Source: CAYYFX01 sp046330135 (lineage in GTDB: Bacteria > ARS69). From it: DNA of 64,000 bases. The DNA lies in contig JAXLTI010000003.1 in assembly GCA_046330135.1 (NCBI GenBank), positions 186,001-250,000 on the forward strand, read 5' to 3'. Under the pieces are notes generated by a model, which saw nothing but the letters and a program-made list of their open reading frames with translations, searched no databases and was not told the origin of the DNA. The position numbers were made by a program, and so were the translations under genes. The first letter of the stretch is position 1. Every line of letters starts with the position of its first letter. Of this stretch, positions 42,154 through 49,813 are shown one piece after another.

Positions 42154-43546
42154 CGCTCTCCTCCCGCGCCGCCAGCGCTTCCACGACCCGCTCCATCCGG
42201 ATGCCGCGACTGCCCTTCACGAGCACGGCGTCGCCGGGCCGGACCCACGCTGCGACGAGCGCGGCCGCCTCCTCGGAGGTCGCGCGGTGGACGCACGAGC
42301 CGGGCGCGAGCGTCGCCGACGCCGCCGTCCACGCCGCGCGCGCGCTCTCCCCCACGAAGACGGCGAGGTCGAAGCGCGCGCCGGCGACGCTCCGCCCCAG
42401 CTCCTCGTGGTGCCGCGGCGCGTCGGCGCCGAGCTCCAGCATGTCGCCGAGCGCCACCGCCTTGCGCCCTTCGCGCGGCAACGCTTCGAACCACTGCAGC
42501 GCGGCGCGCGCCGACGCCGGGTTCGAGTTGTAGCTGTCGTCCGCGATCAGCACGTGCGCGACGGTGCGCAGCGCGAGCCTTCCGGGCACGCCGCGGAACG
42601 TGGCGAGACGACGCGCGGCCTCCCCGCGCGCGACCCCGTGCGCCTGCGCGAACGCGATCGCGAAGAGGGCGTTCTTCGCCTGGTGCTCGCCCGGAACGGC
42701 GAGCGTTCCCTCGGTCCCGTCCGCGAGGCGATAGCGCGTCCCGCCGTCCGGCAGGATCTCGACGCGCGCGAGCCGCGGCTCGTTCTCCGGGCCCGTGCCG
42801 AGCTTCGTGACGCGCGCGCCTTCGCGCTCGGCGGCGCGCACCAGCTCCGGATCGTCGCCGTCCACCAGGCGCGCCCCCCCGGGAGGGACGGCGCGCAAGA
42901 GGTCCAGCTTCTCCTCGCGCACGCGCGCGACGGAGCCGAAGCCCTCGAGGTGCGCGGGCGCCACGTTCGTCACGCACGCCGCGGTCGGGCGAACGAGCCC
43001 CGCGAGCCGCGCGATCTCCCCCGGCGCCGACGCGCCCGTCTCGAGCACGGCGATCTCCGGCGCCTCCTTCGCGTCGAGGATCGTGCGCGAGAGACCGACG
43101 GGCGTGTTGAAGTTGCCGGGCGAGCGGAGCACGCGGCGATCCGCGGCGAGCACGTGCGCCGTCATCTCCTTGACGGTGGTCTTCCCCGCGGAGCCCGTCA
43201 CCGCCAGCACGGGGCAGGTCCACGCGTCGCGGCGGGCGCGCGCGAGACCCACGAGCGCGGCGAGCGGATCGCTCACGCGGAGCGCGCAGCGCCCCGGCGG
43301 GATCTCGCCCCGCCAGTCCATCGGCACCACCACGACGGAGCAGCCGGACCCGAAGGCGGCCGGGACGAATTCCGCCCCGCGATGCCTCGACCCGTCGAGA
43401 GCGAAGAACGCGCTCCCGGGCCGGGCCTCCCGGCTGTCCGTCACGACGGCGACGAAGGTCGCGGAGGAATCCCCCTCGACCGTGGCGCCCAGTGCGGGCG
43501 CGACGTCGCCCGCGATCCAACGCGTGCCCGCGGCCTGTGCGATCAC
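42143..43546 (-). CDS. murF: UDP-MurNAc-tripeptide--D-Ala-D-Ala ligase
   Basis: 467 residues. Adds D-Ala-D-Ala. ATP loop AVTGSAGKTTVKEMT, GNFNTPVGLSRTIL, LETGASAPGEI, VPGEHQAKNALFAIA and DDSYNSNPASARAAL. The GTG start overlaps the murE stop. No ddl gene occurs in the cluster, so the dipeptide is made elsewhere. Confidence 0.96.
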   Translation of the reverse strand: MIAQAAGTRWIAGDVAPALGATVEGDSSATFVAVVTDSREARPGSAFFALDGSRHRGAEFVPAAFGSGCSVVVVPMDWRGEIPPGRCALRVSDPLAALVGLARARRDAWTCPVLAVTGSAGKTTVKEMTAHVLAADRRVLRSPGNFNTPVGLSRTILDAKEAPEIAVLETGASAPGEIARLAGLVRPTAACVTNVAPAHLEGFGSVARVREEKLDLLRAVPPGGARLVDGDDPELVRAAEREGARVTKLGTGPENEPRLARVEILPDGGTRYRLADGTEGTLAVPGEHQAKNALFAIAFAQAHGVARGEAARRLATFRGVPGRLALRTVAHVLIADDSYNSNPASARAALQWFEALPREGRKAVALGDMLELGADAPRHHEELGRSVAGARFDLAVFVGESARAAWTAASATLAPGSCVHRATSEEAAALVAAWVRPGDAVLVKGSRGIRMERVVEALAAREESGAR

Positions 43547-45057
43547 CCGGCCGCCTCCCGCTCCGTCGCGAGGCGGGCGAGGATCTCCCGCTCCGGGAAC
43601 GGGAGCTTCCGCCCCGCGATCTCCTGGTAGGTCTCGTGTCCCTTGCCGCACGCGAGCACGACGTCGCCCGACCCCGCGCGAGCCACCGCGAGGCCGAGCG
43701 CCTCTTCGCGATCGAGCACCACCGCCACCCTGCGGCGGTCGACCACCCCGCCGAGCATCTCGTCGATGATCGCGCGCGGGTCCTCGCTGCGGGGATTGTC
43801 GGTCGTGAAGATCGCGAGATCGGCCCACTCGGCGGCGAGGCGCCCCATGCCGGGTCGCTTCGTCCGGTCGCGATCGCCGCCGCAGCCCAGCACGACCAGC
43901 AGCTTCCCTCGGGTGATCGAGCGCGCGACGCGCAGGGCCCGCTCCAGGCCGTCCTCGGTGTGCGCGTAATCCACGAACGCGTCGAAGCGGCCCGCGTGCA
44001 CGCGCTCGAAGCGTCCGGGCGGCGCGGTGGCGCGCGCGAGGCCCTCCACGACGGCGTCGATCGGCGTGCCGAGCACGTGCGCGAGCGCCGCCGCGGCCAG
44101 CGCGTTCTCGACGTTGTGCTCGCCGGGCAGCAGGACGCTCGCCTCCCGCCGCGCGCCGGGGAAGACGAGCGTGAACCGGCTGCCACCCGGCGACATCCGG
44201 ATCCCGTGGGCGCTCACGTCCGCGTCCCCACCGCCCGCGCCGAAAAACAGCGCGTCGCCCACCACCGCGCGGAAGCGAGCCGCCCACGGGTCCTTCGCAT
44301 GGAGCACGGCACGCGGTCCCCCGCGCGCGTGCCCCTCGGCCAGCAGCTCCGAGAAGAGCCGCATCTTGGAGCGCCCGTACGCCTCGAGGGTCCCGTGCCA
44401 GTCGAGGTGCTCGGGCGAGAGATTGAGGAACGCCGCCGCCGCGAACGCGATCCCGTCGACGCGCCGCAGGTCGAGCGCGTGCGAGGAGACCTCCATCACC
44501 GCCGCGTCGCCGCCCTCCTCGAGGGTGCGCACGAGCAGCTCCTGGAGATCGGGCGCCTCGGGCGTGGTGCGGTCCTGCGCGAGACGCCCGCCCGGCAGGT
44601 ACGCGCCCACCGTCCCGATGACGGCGACGCGACGCCCTGCGGTCTCCAGGATCGAGCGGAGGAGGAACGTGGTCGTGGTCTTGCCGTTCGTGCCGGTCAC
44701 GCCGACGACGTCGAGCCGCCCGGACGGATGACCCCACGCGCGATCGGCGAGCAGCGCCGCCGCGAGCCGCGGATCCTCCGCCGCGATCCACGCGGCGTCG
44801 CCGAAGGCCGCGGCGTCCGCCGGCGCCACCACGCCCACGGCGCCGCGCGAGAGCGCGTCGGGGACGTGGCGCAGGCCGTCGTCGGTGAGGCCGCGCAGCG
44901 CCACGAAGAGATCGCCCTTCTCGACGCGCCGCGAGTCGATGCGGACACGTCGCGCCGAACGGTCTCCCCCGCGCACGACGCGGAGACCGGGGAGCCCGCG
45001 CACGAGCTCGTCGATCGCCGTCACGGTGATCTCGCTCCCTCCGAGCGTCGCCAGCAT
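43543..45057 (-). CDS. murE: UDP-MurNAc-Ala-Glu--diaminopimelate ligase
   Basis: 504 residues. Adds the third residue of the stem peptide. ATP loop GVTGTNGKTTTTFLL (119-133), MEVSSHALDLRRVDG, NLSPEHLDWHG, and TTDNPRSEDP: the DNPR motif is the known determinant for meso-diaminopimelate instead of lysine, so the peptidoglycan is DAP-type (established rule applied to what is seen). It starts 4 bases after the ftsI stop. Confidence 0.96.
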   Translation of the reverse strand: MLATLGGSEITVTAIDELVRGLPGLRVVRGGDRSARRVRIDSRRVEKGDLFVALRGLTDDGLRHVPDALSRGAVGVVAPADAAAFGDAAWIAAEDPRLAAALLADRAWGHPSGRLDVVGVTGTNGKTTTTFLLRSILETAGRRVAVIGTVGAYLPGGRLAQDRTTPEAPDLQELLVRTLEEGGDAAVMEVSSHALDLRRVDGIAFAAAAFLNLSPEHLDWHGTLEAYGRSKMRLFSELLAEGHARGGPRAVLHAKDPWAARFRAVVGDALFFGAGGGDADVSAHGIRMSPGGSRFTLVFPGARREASVLLPGEHNVENALAAAALAHVLGTPIDAVVEGLARATAPPGRFERVHAGRFDAFVDYAHTEDGLERALRVARSITRGKLLVVLGCGGDRDRTKRPGMGRLAAEWADLAIFTTDNPRSEDPRAIIDEMLGGVVDRRRVAVVLDREEALGLAVARAGSGDVVLACGKGHETYQEIAGRKLPFPEREILARLATEREAAG

Positions 45058-45061
45058 GCGA

Positions 45062-46606
45062 TCAGTTCGCCCCGCCCGCCAGGGACGCGAGCGCGATCTG
45101 GGCGGGCTCGCGACCCGAGAGGAGGATGCCCTCCACGATCCGCCGGAAGCACGGAGCGGCGACCTCGCGCCCCCACCCCACGCCCTCCGGCCGCTCCACC
45201 ATCACCACGCCCACGAGGCGCGGCTCGTCCGCCGGCACGAAGCCCGCGAAGGAGGCGACGTGGCTCGTGGGGTCGTACCGGTTCCGCTCGCGGTCGAACC
45301 ACTGGGCGGTCCCGGTCTTGCCCGCGACGGTGATGCCGGGAATGCTCGCCGTCTCCCCCGTCCCCTCCTCGACCACCTTCGCCATCATCTCCGAGAGCGT
45401 CCGCGCGGTCTCGGGCGAGAGGACCCGTCGCACCTGCCGCGGCGGGTAGCGCCGCTCGACGTCGCCGCGCGCATCGCGGATCTCGCGCACCAGGCGCGGC
45501 TTCATCAGCACGCCGCCGTTCGCGATGGCCGCGTACGCGCACGCGAGCTGGATCGGGGTGACGGCGATCTCCTGGCCGATGGCGATCGTCTCCAGGGAGC
45601 GCCCCGACCAGCCGACGGGCCGGCTCAGGATCCCGCTCGCCTCGCCCGGAAGATCGATGCCCGTCACGCAGCCGAGGCCGAACGCTCGCGCGTACTGGTA
45701 CAGGCGCTCCGGGCCGAGCTTGCGCCCGAGCTGCGCGGTGGCGGTGTTGATCGAGTGCACGAGCGTCTCTTCGACGGTCACCCAGCCGTAGTCCTGCTTG
45801 TCGTGCAGCTTGTACCCGCCGGCCAGCTCCATCACCGCGGAGGACTCCACGAGCGTCCCGCGCTCGACCAAGCCCTCCTCGAGGCAGCCGCCGATCGTGA
45901 CGACCTTGAACGTGGAGCCGGGCTCGGTCATGTCGGTGACCGCGCGGAGCTTGCGGTGCTCGGCGGGAGCGTCGCCGGGATGCTCGGGATCGAAGGCCGG
46001 ATACGACGCCATGGCGAGCACGTCGCCGGTGCGCGGCTCGAGGAGCACGCCGGTCGCGCTGTGCGCGTTCGTGTCCTTGACCGTCCGCGCCAGCTCGCGC
46101 TCGAGGATGCTCTGGGCGGCCGCGTCGATCGAGAGGACGACGGTGGAGCCGTCCTGCGGCGACTCGCTGCGGCTGCCGGGGATCGTGCGGAGATACCCGC
46201 GCGCGTTCGCGCCCACGACGCGGAACCCGTCGCGGCCCTGGAGGTCCCCGTCGAACGCCAGCTCCACGCCTTCCTGGCCGTGCCCGTCCTTGGACACGAA
46301 GCCGACCAGCTGGGCGCCGAGCGGCCCGTGCGGATGCAGGCGCTCTCCCGGATGTTGAAGACGCCGGTCCTCCCGCAACGTCATGACGAGCGGCTCGCCG
46401 CTCCGGTCCGTCACCGAGCCGCGCGCGGCCGGGTACGTGAGGGTCCGCTCCTGCTGGGAGTCCGCCACCTTGCTCAGGGGCACGAACTCGACGAGCTGCA
46501 CTTGCACGAGACGGGCCACGACGAGCGCGCCGAACAGCGCCGCCGCGATGACGCCGACCACGAGCCGCCGATCGAAGCGCTCGGCGGCAGCGTCGAAGTG
46601 CCTCAT
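45062..46606 (-). CDS. ftsI: Septal transpeptidase FtsI (PBP3), shortened N-terminal domain
   Basis: 514 residues. Short cytoplasmic tail, membrane helix (about 16-38), then the transpeptidase with SxxK in TEPGSTFKVV, SxN in VHSINTATAQ and KTGTAQWFD, all intact. The non-catalytic pedestal is abnormal: after RGSVTDRSGEPLVMTL (ending at residue 77) the sequence goes directly to REDRRLQHPG and PHGPLGAQLVGFV. Usual FtsI proteins have about 75 more residues there. The frame is kept, and the change maps near 46375. It could be a lineage trait or an assembly collapse. The start overlaps the ftsL stop. Confidence 0.94.
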   Translation of the reverse strand: MRHFDAAAERFDRRLVVGVIAAALFGALVVARLVQVQLVEFVPLSKVADSQQERTLTYPAARGSVTDRSGEPLVMTLREDRRLQHPGERLHPHGPLGAQLVGFVSKDGHGQEGVELAFDGDLQGRDGFRVVGANARGYLRTIPGSRSESPQDGSTVVLSIDAAAQSILERELARTVKDTNAHSATGVLLEPRTGDVLAMASYPAFDPEHPGDAPAEHRKLRAVTDMTEPGSTFKVVTIGGCLEEGLVERGTLVESSAVMELAGGYKLHDKQDYGWVTVEETLVHSINTATAQLGRKLGPERLYQYARAFGLGCVTGIDLPGEASGILSRPVGWSGRSLETIAIGQEIAVTPIQLACAYAAIANGGVLMKPRLVREIRDARGDVERRYPPRQVRRVLSPETARTLSEMMAKVVEEGTGETASIPGITVAGKTGTAQWFDRERNRYDPTSHVASFAGFVPADEPRLVGVVMVERPEGVGWGREVAAPCFRRIVEGILLSGREPAQIALASLAGGAN

Positions 46607-46962
46607 GGACGCCACCCCCACTTCTTGCGGACCGCGACCCACTTCACTTCCCACGCCCGCGGCTCGCGCAGGCCGAGCGTCTCCGCGCGCGGGGCGAGGC
46701 TCGCCCACGTCGCCAGGCGCGTCTTGTCGTTCGTCAGCCGGATGATCGAGTGCTGGAGCTCTTCGCGCCGGGCGAGGAGATCGTCGCGGTGCGCGAGGGC
46801 GTGCGACACCTCGAGACGGCACCACGCGGCGGCGAAGAGGAGCGGGATGCCGAGAAGCATGGCGGCCGTCCACCCCACCACCCGTCTTCTCTCCCGTTTG
46901 CGCCGGAGCGCCGTCTTCGCGACACGCCCCGCTCTCTCCGCGCCGTGTTCCTGCGTGGCCAT
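46603..46962 (-). CDS. ftsL: Cell division protein FtsL-like
   Basis: 119 residues, bitopic: basic N-terminus (ALRRKRERRRVV), one membrane helix (GWTAAMLLGIPLLFAAAWC), then a heptad-like coiled coil (HALAHRDDLLARREELQHSI). Size, topology and position between rsmH and ftsI identify FtsL; sequence identity is always low in this family. The ATG and a preceding GTG both overlap the rsmH stop (GTGATG). Confidence 0.85.
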   Translation of the reverse strand: MATQEHGAERAGRVAKTALRRKRERRRVVGWTAAMLLGIPLLFAAAWCRLEVSHALAHRDDLLARREELQHSIIRLTNDKTRLATWASLAPRAETLGLREPRAWEVKWVAVRKKWGWRP

Positions 46963-47990
46963 CACGAGCGCGCGCCCTCCGCATGCGCCGCTCGCGCGGC
47001 GCGATCGGGAAGACGCTCCGCGGCGCGCAGGCGAGCGCTCCGCGCACGCGGATTGCGAGCGATCTCCGCGGCCTGGGCCCGGATCGGCCGCGGGGTCAGC
47101 ACCGAAAGCCAAGCGTTCGCGCCGCCGCACACGCAGACGGGAAGCTCGGGCGGACAGACGCAGTCGCGCGCGGCCTCGCGGAACGCGTGCTTGACGCGGC
47201 GGTCCTCGAGGCTGTGATAGGCGAGCACGACGATCCGGCCGCCCTCGGCGAGGCACTCCGGAAGACGCGCCAGGAGGCGATCGAGCGCTTCGAGCTCCCC
47301 GTTCACCGCGATGCGGATCGCCTGGAACACGCGGGCGAGCGACTTCGCCGCGGGCTCGCCGGGGCGCCCGCACACGTCTTCGACGGCGGCGCGGAGCTGC
47401 CCGGTCGTCCGGATGGGTGCGGCCGTGCGCACCGCCACGAGGGCGCGCGCGACGGCCCGTGCGCGAGGCTCTTCGCCGAGCTCGCGGAGCACGCGCTCGA
47501 GCTCGTCCGGCTCCACCTCCGCGAGCCAGTCCGAAGCGGGCGCGCCGCGAGTCGGGTCGTAGCGGAGGTCGAGGGGAACGTCGAGGCGGTAGGTGAAGCC
47601 GCGGGCGGGATCGTCGAACTGCGGAGAGCTCGCCCCGAGGTCGAGCAGGATGCCGTCCACCGGGCCGCCGCCCCAGGCGGCGATGTGCTCCGGGAGATCC
47701 GCATAGGAGCCGTGGACGACCCGCGCGCGCTCCCCGAAGCCGGCGAAGCGCCGCGAGACGGAGTCGACCGCCTCGGGGTCGGCGTCCACGGCGAGCAGCT
47801 GAACGTCGTCTCGGAACCCGAGCACTGCGAGGGAGTGGCCGGCGCGTCCGACCGTACCGTCAACGACGCGACGAGCCCTCGGCGTCACCCAGAGATCCAC
47901 TGCCGCGTCCCGAAGAACGGGCTCATGGGGGAGCCGCACGGTGGCCCTCCTGACCGTACGCGTCATTCCGTTCACGGCCGACCCGATCAT
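46962..47990 (-). CDS. rsmH: 16S rRNA (cytosine(1402)-N4)-methyltransferase
   Basis: 342 residues. N4-methylates C1402 in the ribosomal P site. LPHEPVLRDAAVDLW, SAM motif VDGTVGRAGHS, LLDLGASSPQFDDPARGFTY, and the late VLAYHSLEDRRVKHAFRE are family hallmarks. ATG with a GGGGGG stretch upstream; it lies 40 bases after the mraZ stop. Confidence 0.96.
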   Translation of the reverse strand: MIGSAVNGMTRTVRRATVRLPHEPVLRDAAVDLWVTPRARRVVDGTVGRAGHSLAVLGFRDDVQLLAVDADPEAVDSVSRRFAGFGERARVVHGSYADLPEHIAAWGGGPVDGILLDLGASSPQFDDPARGFTYRLDVPLDLRYDPTRGAPASDWLAEVEPDELERVLRELGEEPRARAVARALVAVRTAAPIRTTGQLRAAVEDVCGRPGEPAAKSLARVFQAIRIAVNGELEALDRLLARLPECLAEGGRIVVLAYHSLEDRRVKHAFREAARDCVCPPELPVCVCGGANAWLSVLTPRPIRAQAAEIARNPRARSARLRAAERLPDRAARAAHAEGARS

Positions 47991-48030
47991 CCCCTACCCC
48001 CCGCTCGGACGCGACCGGCCCACCCTCGCT

Positions 48031-48492
48031 TCAGCTGCCGAACAGTTCTCTCGAGTTCTCCTCGTACGAGCTCCGCTTCTTCGCCATGTGCTCGTCGTAC
48101 TTCGCCGGATTCCACAGCTCGAGGTGATCCAGCATTCCCAAGGCCAGAACGTCTTTCCCCCGCTCCAGCCCCGCGAGCGACAGGTGCGATTGCGGGATCA
48201 GAATGCGCCCCGCCGCATCGATCGGGACTTCCTGGAGGTGAAGCGCCATCTCGAGCACGAAGTCCCGCGACTCCTGATCCTTGAACTGCTTGTCGCGCAG
48301 CCGCTCTTCGATCCGCATCCAGCCCTCCTCGAGGAAGGCCCAGACGCAGCCGTTGAAGCCTTTCGTGAGGATCAGGAGGGGCTGAGGGCCGTCCTTCAGC
48401 CGGATGCCGGTGACCCGCCGAAACGGGCTGGCGAGCGCCAAGCGCCCTTTGGAGTCCAGCGTGTGTCGGAAGGAGCCGCGGAACGAGCCCAA
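48031..48492 (-). CDS. mraZ: Transcriptional regulator MraZ
   Basis: 153 residues from the TTG at 48492 (MGSFRGSFRHTLDSKGRLAL), which has AAAGG 7 bases upstream and gives the family length; a GTG at 48528 would add 12 residues. It has two SpoVT/AbrB-like half-domains with the DSKGR (DxxxR) and DAAGRILIP motifs. MraZ rings bind GTGGG repeats upstream of their own gene and repress the dcw operon in E. coli and mollicutes; such boxes are present just upstream here. Confidence 0.94.
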   Translation of the reverse strand: MGSFRGSFRHTLDSKGRLALASPFRRVTGIRLKDGPQPLLILTKGFNGCVWAFLEEGWMRIEERLRDKQFKDQESRDFVLEMALHLQEVPIDAAGRILIPQSHLSLAGLERGKDVLALGMLDHLELWNPAKYDEHMAKKRSSYEENSRELFGS

Positions 48493-48563
48493 GGGTCGGC
48501 CTTTCCCATGCCGGGGGCGCCGCCCCACTTCCCGGGAGGGAGCCCCCTATGCCTCTCACTACT

Positions 48564-48605
48564 GCCCACGACGGCATCCTAGTGTCCCACTTTCTCCCAC
48601 TGCAA
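48564..48605 (-). promoter_or_regulatory. dcw promoter with MraZ boxes
   Basis: Minus-strand reading: TTGCAG (48600-48605), 18 bases, TAGGAT (48576-48581). Between them lie two GTGGGA boxes exactly 10 bp apart (48595-48600 and 48585-48590), and a third, GTGGGC, at 48564-48569, 21 bp further. One-turn and two-turn spacing puts all boxes on one DNA face, as needed for a MraZ ring. MraZ binding would block RNA polymerase, so autorepression of the whole 17-kb cluster is expected (inference from known MraZ biology). Confidence 0.75.
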
Positions 48606-48638
48606 GGGAAAAAAGAGACGAAGGACGCGGAAGGGCCG

Positions 48639-48682
48639 AAAAAAGGCGGGAGGCATCACCAAGCCGGTCGAGGGCTCCCGGC
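48639..48682 (-). terminator. Possible terminator of the lipoprotein gene
   Basis: Minus strand: GCCGGGAG ... CTCCCGCC followed by TTTTTT. The stem is 6-7 bp with a loop of about 20 bases. The T run is notable in this GC-rich DNA, but the stem is modest. It separates the polysaccharide/lipoprotein side from the dcw promoter. Confidence 0.5.
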
Positions 48683-48767
48683 ATGCGAGGCTCGGATCTT
48701 CGTCGGGTGCTCGGGGCGTCCGTCGGCCGGGGAGCTCCGCCTCGCGGTCCGGCCCGCGGCCTCCGGC

Positions 48768-49640
48768 TCACTGGGAGCAGCCGGTGGCCTTGCTGATGCA
48801 GCACACGGTGGTGGCGAGAATGCCGGCCGGATCCCTCACCCGGAGGGTGAAGTCCCACCCGCATTCCGCGTCGTCCAGATCGGAGTACTGGGTGGGTGGA
48901 GTGGTCCCGATCTGGATGGGATCGTTCCCGGACGGGAAGAACCTCCAGTCCGTGAAGCTGTCCGTCAGGTGCGTGGTGCAGGTCACGGAGGACCGGCCGC
49001 GCAACTGGTAGGAGTACTGGAGCCGCGTGCGCGGCGTGGTGGAATGCCGGCTCTCGTCCGACGCGTTGATCCAGAACGTCCACGACCGCGTCTGCGGGAT
49101 GCGACCGCACGCGGGCGTGCTGGTGCCGGGAATGGGATCCACCACGATCGCCACGGGCGGGACGTCGTCGAAGAAGACGTAGAAGCGCTTGCGGGCCGGC
49201 TCCTGGCTGGGCAAGCCCTTGTCGTCGATGCCGCGGGCGCGCATCTCGTACCAGCCGTCCTCCAGGTCCGGGAAGCTCTGGAAGTTGTTCAGGCTCCGGG
49301 GCGACCAGAGGTTGTCCAGAGCGACCTGGTCGTCGGACTCGAGAGGCGGATTGATCGACCGAAGCACCCGGCCGGAGACCCCGCCGCTGAAGTAATACGA
49401 GGAGTCCGTCTCCACGAGCTGGAACTGATACGCCACGACGTCGCTGTCGAGATCCGTGGAGAGCCACAGGAAGGCGACTTCGTTCTTGAAGGACGTGTCC
49501 GCCGGGGCGGAATCGAAGAACGTGAAGGGAGGAGAGTTGGACTTGGGCGCGTCCTGGAACTTGAGGGGGCACCCCGCGAACAGGAGCGCGAACGCGCCGA
49601 GCGCGGCAGCGGTGGCCCCATGACGGAAGCGCACGGTCAT
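48768..49640 (-). CDS. Secreted lipoprotein of unknown function
   Basis: 290 residues from the ATG at 49640 (a GTG at 49649 lies too close to the GGGGGAG). Lipoprotein signal: basic MTVRFRHG, hydrophobic core, lipobox LLFAGC with the lipidated Cys near residue 24. The mature part is all-beta in appearance, with fibronectin/Ig-like stretches (DGWYEMRARGIDDKGLPSQE, WTFWINASDESRH) and paired cysteines near the C-terminus (ECGWDFTL, TTVCCISKATGC). Probably an outer-membrane surface protein. No enzyme motif is visible. It has its own strong promoter at 49785-49813. Confidence 0.85.
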   Translation of the reverse strand: MTVRFRHGATAAALGAFALLFAGCPLKFQDAPKSNSPPFTFFDSAPADTSFKNEVAFLWLSTDLDSDVVAYQFQLVETDSSYYFSGGVSGRVLRSINPPLESDDQVALDNLWSPRSLNNFQSFPDLEDGWYEMRARGIDDKGLPSQEPARKRFYVFFDDVPPVAIVVDPIPGTSTPACGRIPQTRSWTFWINASDESRHSTTPRTRLQYSYQLRGRSSVTCTTHLTDSFTDWRFFPSGNDPIQIGTTPPTQYSDLDDAECGWDFTLRVRDPAGILATTVCCISKATGCSQ

Positions 49641-49784
49641 CGCGTCCACTCCCCCATTCCGAAGAGGCCCATTCCCCTGGGCCCCGCTCCGAAGACCCCG
49701 TTCCTCGAGACGCCGTCCGCAGGGCCGGGCCCTGAGCGTCTAACTCCCTGACTTCCCGTCAGTTGGGGTCTCGGAACCCGAGGG

Positions 49785-49813
49785 ACTATAGGAGCCGTCT
49801 CGAGGGGTGTCAA
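49785..49813 (-). promoter_or_regulatory. Near-consensus sigma70 promoter of the lipoprotein gene
   Basis: Minus strand: perfect -35 TTGACA (49808-49813), 17-bp spacer, -10 TATAGT (49785-49790, one mismatch). It predicts a start near 49778 and a leader of about 138 bases that contains small hairpins (CTCGGGTTCCGAG; ACTGACGGGAAGTCAG). The -35 overlaps the end of the upstream membrane gene. It is the best promoter in the window. Confidence 0.75.
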
